From assembly GCF_024721155.1 (NCBI RefSeq), contig NZ_JAHVAP010000001.1:186001-250000 (forward strand): DNA of 64,000 nucleotides. Reading direction: 5' to 3'. Of the stretch, positions 34,802-43,304 are shown piece by piece (the first letter of the stretch is position 1; every line of letters starts with the position of its first letter). The notes below the pieces were generated by a model. It was not told where the DNA came from and made no database searches. It was given only the letters and a program-made list of their open reading frames with translations. The position numbers were made by a program, and so were the translations under genes. The stretch is from Mucilaginibacter phenanthrenivorans. Its GTDB lineage: Bacteria; Bacteroidota; Bacteroidia; Sphingobacteriales; Sphingobacteriaceae.

Positions 34802-37225
34802 ATGTTTACCAACTACTTTAAAATAGCATTTAGAAACCTTTGGCGGAACAAGGGCTTTTCTGCCATTAATATTTTCGGGCTTGCTATCGGGCTTGCCGTT
34901 TGTTTGTTGATTACCTTATTTGTGGTTGACGAATTGAACTACGATAAATACAATTTAAACGCTGATCGCATTTATCGTGTTAACTCAGACTTTAAAGTGA
35001 ATGGCAGCGTGTTTATCGACCGTGACTCGCCTGCCCCAATGGCTGCTACCATGATGAAGGAATATCCCCAGGTTGAGCAGGCTACCCGACTGAGGGACGA
35101 TGGTAAAATATTGGTAAAAAAAGGCAATCAAACTTTAACAGAAGAAGGCGGCTTTTATGGTGATGCCAACCTGTTTACAGTTTTTACATTGCCGATGATA
35201 GCAGGCGATCCTAAAACTGCTTTGGTGCAACCTTATTCGTTGGTGATATCTGAAGCTGTGGCACAAAAATATTTTAATACCACAGATGTTATCGGCAAAA
35301 CATTGCACCTTGATAATACAAGGGATTATAAAATAACCGGTGTGATAAAAAATATGCCGCGCCAGTCACACCTACATTTTAATTTGATCAAGGCGATGTC
35401 AGGGTTGCCAGAGAGCCGCGGCACCGAATGGACCAGCGTAAATTATCTTACCTATATACTGTTACACAAGGGCTTTACTGAACATGACCTGGATGGTTAT
35501 TTAAGGCAAGCCACAAAAAAATACGCCGAACCTGAGTTGGTACAATATATTCACAGTTCCATAACTGATTTGGAAGGCAAAGGCGACCATTTCCGGTTTG
35601 CTACTATGCCCATCACAAAGATTCATTTATACTCACCCATTACAAATGAAGTTGAGCCATCAGGCAATGTGCAGTACGTTTACATCTTTATAATAATCGC
35701 TGCTTTTATCCTATTGATTGCTTGTGTAAACTTTATGAACCTTTCAACCGCCCGATCTGCGGGCAGAGCCCGGGAAGTTGGTGTACGTAAGGTGTTGGGC
35801 TCAAATCGCGAGACGCTGATTTACCAGTTTCTGACAGAATCAACTCTTACCAGTTTTATCTCCTTATGTATAGCATTGTTTATTGCTGCGCTGTTGTTGC
35901 CATATTTTAACCAATTATCGGGCAAGCAAATAACACTCGATCTGTTGGCTACCATCTGGCTGGCGCCTTGCCTGCTAGTGGTTACGGTATTTATCGGTTT
36001 AATGGCAGGCCTTTACCCGGCATTCTTTATGTCGGCGTTTCAACCTATCGAGGTTTTAAAGGGCAAGCTGGCATCCGGCTTCAAAGGGAGCTGGCTGCGC
36101 AATAGCCTGGTGGTTTTTCAGTTTGCCACAGTTATTTTACTGATAGTAGGCACATTGGTTATTTATAACCAACTGAACTACATCCGGAACAAAAAGCTTG
36201 GCTATAATCGTGAACAGGTTTTGATAATAAAAAATACGGCATCACTTTACCTGCACGCCAATTCATTTAAACAGGACGTGTTAAAACTTGCAGGCGTGCA
36301 GTCTGGCACTATGAGCTCCTTTTTGCCGACCGCCAAAAATAACAATACTGAAGTTTACAGTAAGGACGCTGCCAATAGCCCGGGGCAGTCTACTGCGCTT
36401 TCAACATGGTATATTGATGAAGATTATATTCCTACGCTTGGAATGCAGATGGCAAAGGGGCGGAACTTTGTAAAAGGTAACCTTTCAGATTCAACTGCTG
36501 TAATTGTTAACGAAACAGCAGCTGTTATGCTGGGCTTTCGGGATCCGCTAAACAAAGAACTATTCAGGGGAACTCCTGAAAGGCATTTTACACTTAATGT
36601 TGTCGGTGTGGTTAAAGATTTCAATTCCGGCTCGTTGCGCAGCAAAATTGAACCGCTGGTAATGCGTTTAGGCGTTAACCGGGGCTCCATGGAATTCAGG
36701 ATCAGTACAAAAAATATTCCAGCGCTTATTTCTCAAATAGAGACCCTGTATCACGGAGCCGACGCGAATATGGCCGGACAGCCATTCTCGTATTCATTTA
36801 TGGATGATGACTTTAACCATATTTACCAGGATGAGCAGAATACAGGTAAGATCTTTATGTCATTTGCTTTTTTTGCGATCCTGATTGCCTGTTTGGGTTT
36901 GTTCGGCCTCGTTACATACGCCGCAGAGCAACGCACTAAAGAGATTGGAATTCGCAAGGTACTTGGCGCCAGCGTTGCCAATATTGTCAGGATGCTTTCG
37001 AATGATTTTTTGAAACTGGTGGCCATTGCCGGAATTGTGGCATTCCCAATAGCATGGTACGCCGCCAACTGGTGGCTGCAGGGCTTTGAATTCAGAACAG
37101 GTGTAAGCTGGTGGGTGTTTGCGGTAGCTGCAATTTTAGCCGTGGTAATTACATTAACTACGGTAAGCTTCCGTGCGATAAAAGCTGCGCTGATGAACCC
37201 TGTAAAGAGTTTGAAGACGGAATAA
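34802..37225 (+). CDS. FtsX/MacB-type ABC transporter permease (second of a tandem pair)
   Basis: An 807-residue protein aligned end to end with the preceding permease; the first 45 residues and the last 120 are nearly identical. Both FtsX cores are intact (STARSAGRAREVGVRKVLGS and EQRTKEIGIRKVLGAS). The greatest divergence lies in the second periplasmic domain. It is separated from its paralog by 89 bp. Recent tandem duplication with divergence in the periplasmic parts is the simplest reading. Whether they form a heterodimer or two homodimers is open. Confidence 0.92.
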   Translation: MFTNYFKIAFRNLWRNKGFSAINIFGLAIGLAVCLLITLFVVDELNYDKYNLNADRIYRVNSDFKVNGSVFIDRDSPAPMAATMMKEYPQVEQATRLRDDGKILVKKGNQTLTEEGGFYGDANLFTVFTLPMIAGDPKTALVQPYSLVISEAVAQKYFNTTDVIGKTLHLDNTRDYKITGVIKNMPRQSHLHFNLIKAMSGLPESRGTEWTSVNYLTYILLHKGFTEHDLDGYLRQATKKYAEPELVQYIHSSITDLEGKGDHFRFATMPITKIHLYSPITNEVEPSGNVQYVYIFIIIAAFILLIACVNFMNLSTARSAGRAREVGVRKVLGSNRETLIYQFLTESTLTSFISLCIALFIAALLLPYFNQLSGKQITLDLLATIWLAPCLLVVTVFIGLMAGLYPAFFMSAFQPIEVLKGKLASGFKGSWLRNSLVVFQFATVILLIVGTLVIYNQLNYIRNKKLGYNREQVLIIKNTASLYLHANSFKQDVLKLAGVQSGTMSSFLPTAKNNNTEVYSKDAANSPGQSTALSTWYIDEDYIPTLGMQMAKGRNFVKGNLSDSTAVIVNETAAVMLGFRDPLNKELFRGTPERHFTLNVVGVVKDFNSGSLRSKIEPLVMRLGVNRGSMEFRISTKNIPALISQIETLYHGADANMAGQPFSYSFMDDDFNHIYQDEQNTGKIFMSFAFFAILIACLGLFGLVTYAAEQRTKEIGIRKVLGASVANIVRMLSNDFLKLVAIAGIVAFPIAWYAANWWLQGFEFRTGVSWWVFAVAAILAVVITLTTVSFRAIKAALMNPVKSLKTE

Positions 37226-37228
37226 GTT

Positions 37229-37315
37229 GATTAGAGATAGCGATTGGAGATTTGGAAAAATGCTGATATAAAATATGGGCAAAAACAACTAATCTCCAAT
37301 CTCTAACCTCTAATC
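37229..37315. repeat. Inverted word repeat GATTAGAG/ATTGGAGATT
   Basis: Left arm 37229-37252 and right arm 37291-37315 are inverted copies differing in a few central bases. Each arm is itself made of GAGATT-like words. It fills the gap between the second permease gene and rpe and could form a long hairpin 3' of the permease mRNA. Confidence 0.65.
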
Positions 37316-37317
37316 AC

Positions 37318-37325
37318 TATATTTG
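37318..37325 (+). promoter_or_regulatory. TAnnTTTG box immediately before rpe
   Basis: TATATTTG matches the Bacteroidota -7 box perfectly but lies only 5 nt from the rpe ATG, so the transcript would be leaderless or nearly so. No convincing -33 TTG is seen at the right distance. Confidence 0.4.
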
Positions 37326-37330
37326 ACCCC

Positions 37331-37999
37331 ATGAACCACCTCATAGCGCCTTCCATTTTAGCGGCTGATTTTGCCAACCTGCAACGCGATATTGAACTGA
37401 TCAATAAAAGTGATGCAGACTGGATCCATGTTGATATTATGGATGGGATGTTTGTGCCGAATATTTCCTTCGGTTTCCCGGTTGTTAATGCTGTAAATAA
37501 GTACGCTACCAAGCCGCTTGATGTCCATTTAATGATTGTTGATCCGGATCGCTACTTAAATAACTTTAAGGAAGCAGGAGCCTCTGGGATGACCGTTCAT
37601 TACGAAGCCTGTCCAAACTTGCATCGCACCGTCCAACATATCAAAGAACTTGGTTGCCGCGCATGTGTGGCCTTAAACCCGCATACACCGGTTGCAGTTT
37701 TAGAAGATATCATCCTTGATTTGGATATGGTATTGATCATGTCAGTAAATCCGGGTTTTGGCGGTCAGAAGTTTATTGAGAACACTTATAAAAAACTAAA
37801 GGATATTAAAGCACTCGCCAGGAGATATAATCCCGAATTGTATATAGAAGTTGATGGAGGGGTTGACATGAGCAATGCTGATAAACTGCTTGATGCAGGC
37901 GCCAATGTTTTGGTGGCAGGCAACTCAGTTTTCTCGGCTCCCGACCCGTTGGTCGCGATAACCAATTTAAAAAAATCCGGCTCCGGGTCGCGATCGTGA
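37331..37999 (+). CDS. rpe: Ribulose-phosphate 3-epimerase
   Basis: A 222-residue TIM-barrel enzyme that interconverts ribulose 5-phosphate and xylulose 5-phosphate in the pentose phosphate pathway. Metal- and substrate-binding blocks: ILAADFANLQRDIE, DWIHVDIMDGMFVPNISFG (about 32-50), LDVHLMIVDPDRY (about 66-78), MSVNPGFGGQKFI (about 138-150) and VDGGVDMSNA. All are intact. The length is typical. It is followed by the serine-biosynthesis genes. Confidence 0.96.
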   Translation: MNHLIAPSILAADFANLQRDIELINKSDADWIHVDIMDGMFVPNISFGFPVVNAVNKYATKPLDVHLMIVDPDRYLNNFKEAGASGMTVHYEACPNLHRTVQHIKELGCRACVALNPHTPVAVLEDIILDLDMVLIMSVNPGFGGQKFIENTYKKLKDIKALARRYNPELYIEVDGGVDMSNADKLLDAGANVLVAGNSVFSAPDPLVAITNLKKSGSGSRS

Positions 38000-38267
38000 T
38001 ATAACGCTGATAATAAACTGCCTTAATTTTTTTAATATTGAAAATTCAAAGCTTAATTTATCAGCTATTTGTATCATTTTTCAAAAAAAGCAAATAATCA
38101 TAATAAATATTATCAAATTAATTAACTTCGGCCCATCTTAATATCGATTTGTTAATTAACTATAATTAAACAAAAACCAATTAAACCAAATGAAACCATC
38201 GGAGCATCTGCTCAAAACGTAATTAAGCTCACGATAGCTTCATTCCTCATTGAAAAAATTAAATAAA
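38000..38267. other. AT-rich region upstream of serC
   Basis: 268 bp rich in A and T, presumably holding the serC promoter and leader. I see no clear riboswitch-like structure or consensus box. Confidence 0.35.
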
Positions 38268-39338
38268 ATGAAACATAATTTTGGCGCCGGACCAGGCATT
38301 TTACCACACGAAGTTTTAAAACAGGCAGCAGCTGCGGTTGTTGATTTTGGCGGAATCGGACTTTCTATTTTGGAAATTTCACACCGTTCGCCTGAGTTTG
38401 AATCTGTTTTAGACGAAGCGGTAAAGCTGGTAAAGGAATTGTTCAATGTGCCTGAAGGCTACTCTGTTTTATTTTTACAGGGCGGCGCCAGCACACAATT
38501 TGCATTAGCGCCTTATAACCTGCTGCCTGATGGTGGCAAAGCTGCATACCTGGAAACAGGCGTGTGGGCAAACAAAGCGCTTAAAGAAGCGAAGTTTTTT
38601 GGCGAAGTAGAAGTTGTTGCTACATCGAAGGATAAAAACTTTACTTACATCCCTAAGGATTATACTATCCCGACTGATGCCGCTTACTTTCACATCACAT
38701 CAAACAACACCATTTACGGTACGCAGTTACAGGAATTCCCTAAATCGCCGATCCCGGTGGTTTGCGATATGTCGTCAGATATTTTTAGCCGCAAGGTTAA
38801 TGTTGCCGATTTTGGATTGATTTACGCGGGAGCTCAGAAAAACATGGGCCCTGCCGGTGTAACGCTGGTTATTGTAAAGGATTCTATCTTAGGCAAAACC
38901 GGCCGCAAGATCCCGGCTATGTTCAACTACCAGGTACAAATTGAAGGCGGATCGATGTATAACACTCCGCCGGTATTTGCTATCTATGTATCAATGCTTA
39001 CCCTTAACTGGTTAAAATCAAAAGGCGGTGTAGCGGCAATAGAGAAGGAAAACATTGCCAAGGCTCGTGTGCTTTACGAAGAGATCGATCGTAACCCGTT
39101 CTTTAAGCCTGTTTGTGAAGTTGAAGACCGTTCACACATGAACGTTTGCTTCGTAATGGAAAATCCGGATCTTGAGAAGGCTTTCCTGAAACTTTGTGAC
39201 GATAAGGATATAATAGGCATAAAAGGCCACAGGAGTGTAGGCGGTTTCCGCGCTTCTATTTATAATGCATTGCCAATCACCAGTGTTTATGTACTGATTG
39301 ACGCCATGCAGGAATTTGCTGAGAAAAATAAAGTTTAG
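38268..39338 (+). CDS. serC: Phosphoserine aminotransferase
   Basis: A 356-residue PLP enzyme that converts 3-phosphohydroxypyruvate to phosphoserine. The start [16 protein letters not shown] (ATG at 38268) is preferred over an upstream TTG at 38250. The PLP lysine lies in [13 protein letters not shown]; the cofactor-binding [11 protein letters not shown] and the C-terminal [15 protein letters not shown] are conserved. It is followed after 111 bp by serA, so two steps of serine synthesis are together. Confidence 0.96.
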   Translation: MKHNFGAGPGILPHEVLKQAAAAVVDFGGIGLSILEISHRSPEFESVLDEAVKLVKELFNVPEGYSVLFLQGGASTQFALAPYNLLPDGGKAAYLETGVWANKALKEAKFFGEVEVVATSKDKNFTYIPKDYTIPTDAAYFHITSNNTIYGTQLQEFPKSPIPVVCDMSSDIFSRKVNVADFGLIYAGAQKNMGPAGVTLVIVKDSILGKTGRKIPAMFNYQVQIEGGSMYNTPPVFAIYVSMLTLNWLKSKGGVAAIEKENIAKARVLYEEIDRNPFFKPVCEVEDRSHMNVCFVMENPDLEKAFLKLCDDKDIIGIKGHRSVGGFRASIYNALPITSVYVLIDAMQEFAEKNKV

Positions 39339-39442
39339 CCCCCTAACCCCCTAAAGGGGGAATGTTGGTGGCTGGATAAATTATAAGGCTTTCCCTAAAA
39401 GCCCAACGAATTATAGCTCCCCCTTTAGGGGGCCGGGGGGCT
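39337..39442. repeat. Inverted repeat with CCCCCTAAAGGGGG arms between serC and serA
   Basis: Left arm 39337-39361 and right arm 39418-39442 are inverted copies (21 of 25 positions), and each arm holds a palindromic CCCCCTAAAGGGGG core. G/C-rich arms in an AT-rich gap are typical of dispersed REP-like elements. It may act as an intercistronic RNA hairpin. Confidence 0.75.
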
Positions 39443-39449
39443 CTCAATT

Positions 39450-40400
39450 ATGATCAAAATATTAGCCAATGATGGCATCGATCCGATAGGCAAGAAAATG
39501 CTGGAGGATGCCGGTTTTTTTGTAGATACAAATAACATTCCGCAGGAGGAATTACCTGTACGTTTGCAGGAATATGATGCAATTACGGTTCGCAGCGCCA
39601 CCAAAGTGCGCAAAGCGTTAATTGACGCCTGCCCTAATTTAAAACTGATTGGCCGCGGCGGCGTAGGTGTTGATAACATCGACGTTGACTATGCAAAGGA
39701 AAAAGGCATCGGCGTTTACAATACGCCTGCGTCATCATCACTGTCAGTTGCCGAATTGGTGTTCGCCCAGCTTTTTGGCTGTGTTCGTTTTTTACCTGAC
39801 AGTAACCGCAAAATGCCGGTTGAAGGTAATACCAAATTTAACGATCTAAAAAAAGCTTACGCCAAAGGCATTGAGTTGCGCGATAAAACCTTAGGTATTG
39901 TAGGTTTCGGACGTATCGGTCGCGAGGTAGCTAAAATAGCGATTGGTGTTGGTATGAACGTTTTGGCGTATGACTTGTTCCCGTTTAGCCCTGAACTGGA
40001 ACTTACCTTAGGCGGTGGCACAAAGGTCAAGGCGTCAGTTACCACGGCTTCGCTTGACGAGATCATCAAAACCGCTGACTTTATTACCCTGCACACTCCG
40101 TTTGTAGACAAAGCCCTGATCGGCGCTGAAGAATTAGCATTGATGAAGAAAGGCGTTGGGCTGGTAAATATCTCCCGTGGCGGCTTAATTGACGAACTAG
40201 CTTTGGTTGATGCCTTAAACAGCGGGCAGGTTTCGTTCGCCGCACTTGACGTTTTTGATAACGAGCCAACTCCACGCGAAGAGATCATTAAACATCCAAA
40301 AATCTCCTTAACACCGCACATCGGCGCTGCTACAAATGAAGCACAGGAACGCATTGGTGTTGAACTGGCCAGTTTGATAATAGGACACTTTAATAAATAA
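39450..40400 (+). CDS. serA: D-3-phosphoglycerate dehydrogenase, short form
   Basis: A 316-residue D-isomer-specific 2-hydroxyacid dehydrogenase catalysing the first step of serine synthesis. NAD-binding GIVGFGRIGREVA (about 149-161), LVNISRGGLIDELAL with the catalytic Arg, DVFDNEPTPREE with the Glu, and the catalytic His in LTPHIGAAT. It lacks the ACT regulatory domain of the long forms, so serine feedback via ACT is not expected. The position next to serC supports the substrate choice over other hydroxyacid dehydrogenases. Confidence 0.93.
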   Translation: MIKILANDGIDPIGKKMLEDAGFFVDTNNIPQEELPVRLQEYDAITVRSATKVRKALIDACPNLKLIGRGGVGVDNIDVDYAKEKGIGVYNTPASSSLSVAELVFAQLFGCVRFLPDSNRKMPVEGNTKFNDLKKAYAKGIELRDKTLGIVGFGRIGREVAKIAIGVGMNVLAYDLFPFSPELELTLGGGTKVKASVTTASLDEIIKTADFITLHTPFVDKALIGAEELALMKKGVGLVNISRGGLIDELALVDALNSGQVSFAALDVFDNEPTPREEIIKHPKISLTPHIGAATNEAQERIGVELASLIIGHFNK

Positions 40401-40458
40401 TTGACACGAATAGTCTCGAATTGATTTGGATTTTACGAATTTTTGAGAGACCAATTAT

Positions 40459-40499
40459 AAAAAAGGCACAAATTGATTGAGTTCAATTTGTGCCTTTTT
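40459..40499 (+). terminator. Terminator after serA
   Basis: A perfect 17-bp stem (40460-40476 with 40483-40499), 6-nt loop, A-rich 5' and T5 3' ends. It ends the serC-serA unit. Confidence 0.88.
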
Positions 40500-40510
40500 G
40501 TTTACCAAAT

Positions 40511-40625
40511 ATGTCATTGCGGGGTACGAAGCAATCGTGAACTATGCATGACTGCTATATAAGTTGTACACCGTTCTATTCGCTCGGTAAAGTTCGCGGT
40601 TGCCACGCTACGCTCGCAATGACAT
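40511..40625. repeat. Dispersed repeat element with ATGTCATTGC termini
   Basis: A 115-bp element bounded by 10-bp perfect inverted ends (ATGTCATTGC ... GCAATGACAT), with subterminal GGTACGAAGCAATC and CACGCTACGCTCGCAATGAC words. This type of GTCATTGCG...CGCAATGAC sequence is commonly dispersed in Sphingobacteriaceae intergenic regions. No coding capacity. Confidence 0.65.
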
Positions 40626-40638
40626 GACTTCTTAACGT

Positions 40639-42030
40639 TTAAAGAAGATAACTCAACCCCTTCTCCGGAATAGTAACCGGATAGCCCTCAACTTCCAACG
40701 CGTCCGCCAAAGCCTGCATACTTGTTACTTCGCCATGTACTAAAAATACGTTCTTCAGTTTTGCCTTATCCTGCTGCTTTACGGTGTTTACCAGGTCTTC
40801 ATGATCGCCATGAGCGCTGAGTACATCGGTTTGTTTGATGGTGGCATAAACGGCCAGATCTCGGTCTTTTATGTGGACGATGGAGTCGCCGCGTAAAAGG
40901 CGATGTCCCAATGTTCCTTTTGCGCAATAACCTATAAATAGTATGGTGCAATAATAATTCTGAATATTATAAAACAGGTGATCCTGGATGCGGCCACCCT
41001 CCAACATGCCTGCCGAAGAGATTATAATGCAAGGCTCGTAATAATTGGAAACCTGGCGGCTGTCCTTCAATGACTCCACATACACCAAATTCTCAAACTC
41101 AAATTCGTCGCCTTTCTTTTGATAAAACTCCTGTGCCTCATCATTCACCAAATAATGATATTTGCGGAATACCTCCGTTGAACGTGTTGCAAGCGGACTA
41201 TCAACAAATACCTTAACCGGCGGCAATAATCCGCTCGTGAAGATCTTGTTCAGTGCATAAACCAATGATTGTGTACGCCCAATACTGAATGCCGGGATGA
41301 TCATGCGCCCCTGTTCCTTAATACAGGCCTTCTCAATAACCTCAACTAAGGTCTGTTCAACGGTTTTATCCTTGGTGTGCAGTCTTCCGCCGTATGTCGA
41401 TTCAGTCACTAAATAATCAACCTGCGGCAATTCCTGTGGATCTTCAAGTACCGGGTAATTCTTACGCCCGATATCGCCGGTAAAGGCAATTGATTTTTCT
41501 TCGCCGTTATCATTCACCTTGAATATAGCAGCGGCAGCCCCTAATAAGTGCCCTACAGAAATAAAAGTAAGTTCGATGTCGCCATTGATGCGGAACGGTC
41601 TGTCGAAACCAATTGTTACAAATCGGTCTACTGTATCCATCACATGCTTTTGCAGGTACAACGGCTGTATTCCGGTATTAAACTTTCCCTTACGGTGCTT
41701 GCGGCCCTTATCAGCCTTGCGCATAAAAATGTTTACAGAGTCAAGCAATAATAACTCGGTGAGGTCGGCAGTAGGAGGTGTGCACAGAATTTGCCCGTTA
41801 AATCCCAAACGCACAAGCGTAGGGAGGTTTCCCGAATGATCAATGTGTGCATGGGTTAATATAACAACATCTATATCTTCCGGTTTGAAGGGGAAGTTTT
41901 CGTTTGCCTGTATGTTTCGGTCCTTTTCATAATCCAGCCCGCAGTCTATTAATATTTTAAATTTCCCCACCTCTAGCAAATGCATGCTCCCGGTAACCTG
42001 GCGGGCAGCCCCGTATATCGTTAATTTCAT
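40639..42030 (-). CDS. Metallo-beta-lactamase/beta-CASP ribonuclease (CPSF73-like)
   Basis: A 463-residue MBL-fold nuclease with an inserted beta-CASP domain. The zinc site HAHIDHSG (about 60-67) and an Asp in FTGDIGRKNYPVLEDP are seen. The beta-CASP part contains PAFSIGRTQSLVYAL and FVDSPLATRSTEVF, and the RMMBL-type C-terminus has SAHGDHEDLVNTV. Members process or degrade RNA. The gene is monocistronic and convergent with serA. Specific RNA targets are unknown. Confidence 0.93.
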   Translation of the reverse strand: MKLTIYGAARQVTGSMHLLEVGKFKILIDCGLDYEKDRNIQANENFPFKPEDIDVVILTHAHIDHSGNLPTLVRLGFNGQILCTPPTADLTELLLLDSVNIFMRKADKGRKHRKGKFNTGIQPLYLQKHVMDTVDRFVTIGFDRPFRINGDIELTFISVGHLLGAAAAIFKVNDNGEEKSIAFTGDIGRKNYPVLEDPQELPQVDYLVTESTYGGRLHTKDKTVEQTLVEVIEKACIKEQGRMIIPAFSIGRTQSLVYALNKIFTSGLLPPVKVFVDSPLATRSTEVFRKYHYLVNDEAQEFYQKKGDEFEFENLVYVESLKDSRQVSNYYEPCIIISSAGMLEGGRIQDHLFYNIQNYYCTILFIGYCAKGTLGHRLLRGDSIVHIKDRDLAVYATIKQTDVLSAHGDHEDLVNTVKQQDKAKLKNVFLVHGEVTSMQALADALEVEGYPVTIPEKGLSYLL

Positions 42031-42037
42031 TATTTTC

Positions 42038-42140
42038 GTTCATTTGTTCATTGGTGTCATTTGTTCACTGGTCTTATCGCTTTTATATAGCTAAGCAGCA
42101 CAATGAATAAATGAACAAGTAAACAAGTAAACCAATGAAC
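42038..42140. repeat. Inverted word repeat GTTCATTTG/CAAATGAAC type
   Basis: Tandem words GTTCATTTG and GTTCATTGG (42038-42071) face inverted counterparts (AATGAATAAATGAACAAG, ACCAATGAAC; 42102-42140). It lies upstream of the beta-CASP gene and can form a long imperfect stem. Confidence 0.55.
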
Positions 42141-42276
42141 CAACTACAAACTTATTATTAATGTGCTAACATTTTATGGGTAATTTACATTTAAGGCAAA
42201 GTTTTTGCATAACATAAATTGATTTGATAAACTCCGGTAAAATAACCGTATTTTAGTAATTATTAGATGATTAGCC

Positions 42277-42561
42277 ATGATAAACCAAACAATTTATGTC
42301 CTTGAAACCTCAAATGGACCTGTTCACCTGACCATTACACCTGTAAATTCACTACTGGCCAACGGCGATTTTTATGCAACAGGTGTATTTAAGCTAACAG
42401 ATGGTGTCGTAGGAATGGGCGAGATAGTTTTTGATGAAAATATGGGCGATTGGACCTATAACGGTATGGATGAATTGACTTATGAGGAGGCCGCTGAAGT
42501 AGCTGACTTTATAAAAAAATATAGAGATCCGATCGGTGCCGACCCGGAACAGCTTCAATAG
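42277..42561 (+). CDS. Small conserved protein of unknown function
   Basis: A 94-residue protein with alternating beta character (IYVLETSNGPVHLTITPV, FYATGVFKLTDGVVGMGEIVF) and an acidic helical tail (TYEEAAEVADFIKKY). No signal peptide, no known motif. It precedes the DUF4337 gene by 31 nt on the same strand, so the two may be co-transcribed. Confidence 0.7.
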   Translation: MINQTIYVLETSNGPVHLTITPVNSLLANGDFYATGVFKLTDGVVGMGEIVFDENMGDWTYNGMDELTYEEAAEVADFIKKYRDPIGADPEQLQ

Positions 42562-42592
42562 TTGTAACTTTACATCCGTTTAAATACCCCCG

Positions 42593-43138
42593 ATGGAAGA
42601 AATAGAAAATTTTTCAGAAAAGATCCACGAGCAAAGTAACGAACATGCACACCACATGCTTTCAGAAGGAAAAGAAAAATGGGTGTTATATGTTGCACTC
42701 ACCACTGCAGTTTTTGCCGTATTAGCTGCCATAGCCGGTTTAATGGCGGGAGCTCATGCCGACGAGGCAATGATGACGCAAATGCGCGCGTCTGACCAAT
42801 GGGCATTTTACCAGGCTAAGGGTATTAAGTCGGAGATGTTGATTTCCTCAAATAAAATATTGGTGGCGCTTGGAAAGGCCCCTGTTGCCGAAGATGTTGA
42901 AAAGGTTAAGGAGAATAAGGCAGAACAGGCCAAAATTATGGAGGAGGCTAAAGATTTTCAAAAGGAAAGTGATGAACACACTGCCAAGCATTCCACACTT
43001 GCGAAGTGTGTCACGTTATTCCAGGTTGCGATTGCTATAGGGGCCATATCTATTATCACAAAGCGTAAAGCTTTATGGCTGGCGAGCATGGGTTTTGCAG
43101 TTATCGGGTTAGTATTTTTGATTGGTGGATTTTTGTAA
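42593..43138 (+). CDS. DUF4337 membrane protein
   Basis: A 181-residue protein of the DUF4337 type: a short acidic N-terminus, helix 1 (VLYVALTTAVFAVLAAIAGLMAG, about 32-54), the conserved ASDQWAFYQAKGIKSEM block (about 67-83), a charged coiled-coil-like middle and two C-terminal helices (about 137-155 and 160-180). Function of the family is unknown. Confidence 0.85.
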   Translation: MEEIENFSEKIHEQSNEHAHHMLSEGKEKWVLYVALTTAVFAVLAAIAGLMAGAHADEAMMTQMRASDQWAFYQAKGIKSEMLISSNKILVALGKAPVAEDVEKVKENKAEQAKIMEEAKDFQKESDEHTAKHSTLAKCVTLFQVAIAIGAISIITKRKALWLASMGFAVIGLVFLIGGFL

Positions 43139-43180
43139 AACGCTTCTTAGTCTTTATCATATACATAAAATATAACTATA

Positions 43181-43203
43181 GCGATGGGTTTCAAACCCAT
43201 CGC
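43181..43203. repeat. Perfect palindrome GCGATGGGTTT-C-AAACCCATCGC
   Basis: An 11-bp perfect inverted repeat with one central base. The core GATGGGTTTCAAACCCATC is found dispersed in many bacteria. It follows the DUF4337 gene by 42 nt; without a T run it is not a classical terminator. Confidence 0.7.
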
Positions 43204-43290
43204 CATGAAAAAGGCATTTGTTTAGTCTGCATGCGGCATTCTTCGCAGCTTGCTGAAATGCTTACTGCATATGCTCTCCCCTTTATTCCG

Positions 43291-43298
43291 TATCTTTG
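43291..43298 (+). promoter_or_regulatory. TATCTTTG box directly before the helicase gene
   Basis: An exact Bacteroidota -7 box that ends 6 nt before the chosen ATG (43305). If used, the mRNA starts at or very near the start codon. No TTG at the optimal -33 distance was found. Confidence 0.4.
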
Positions 43299-43304
43299 CA
43301 GCAA

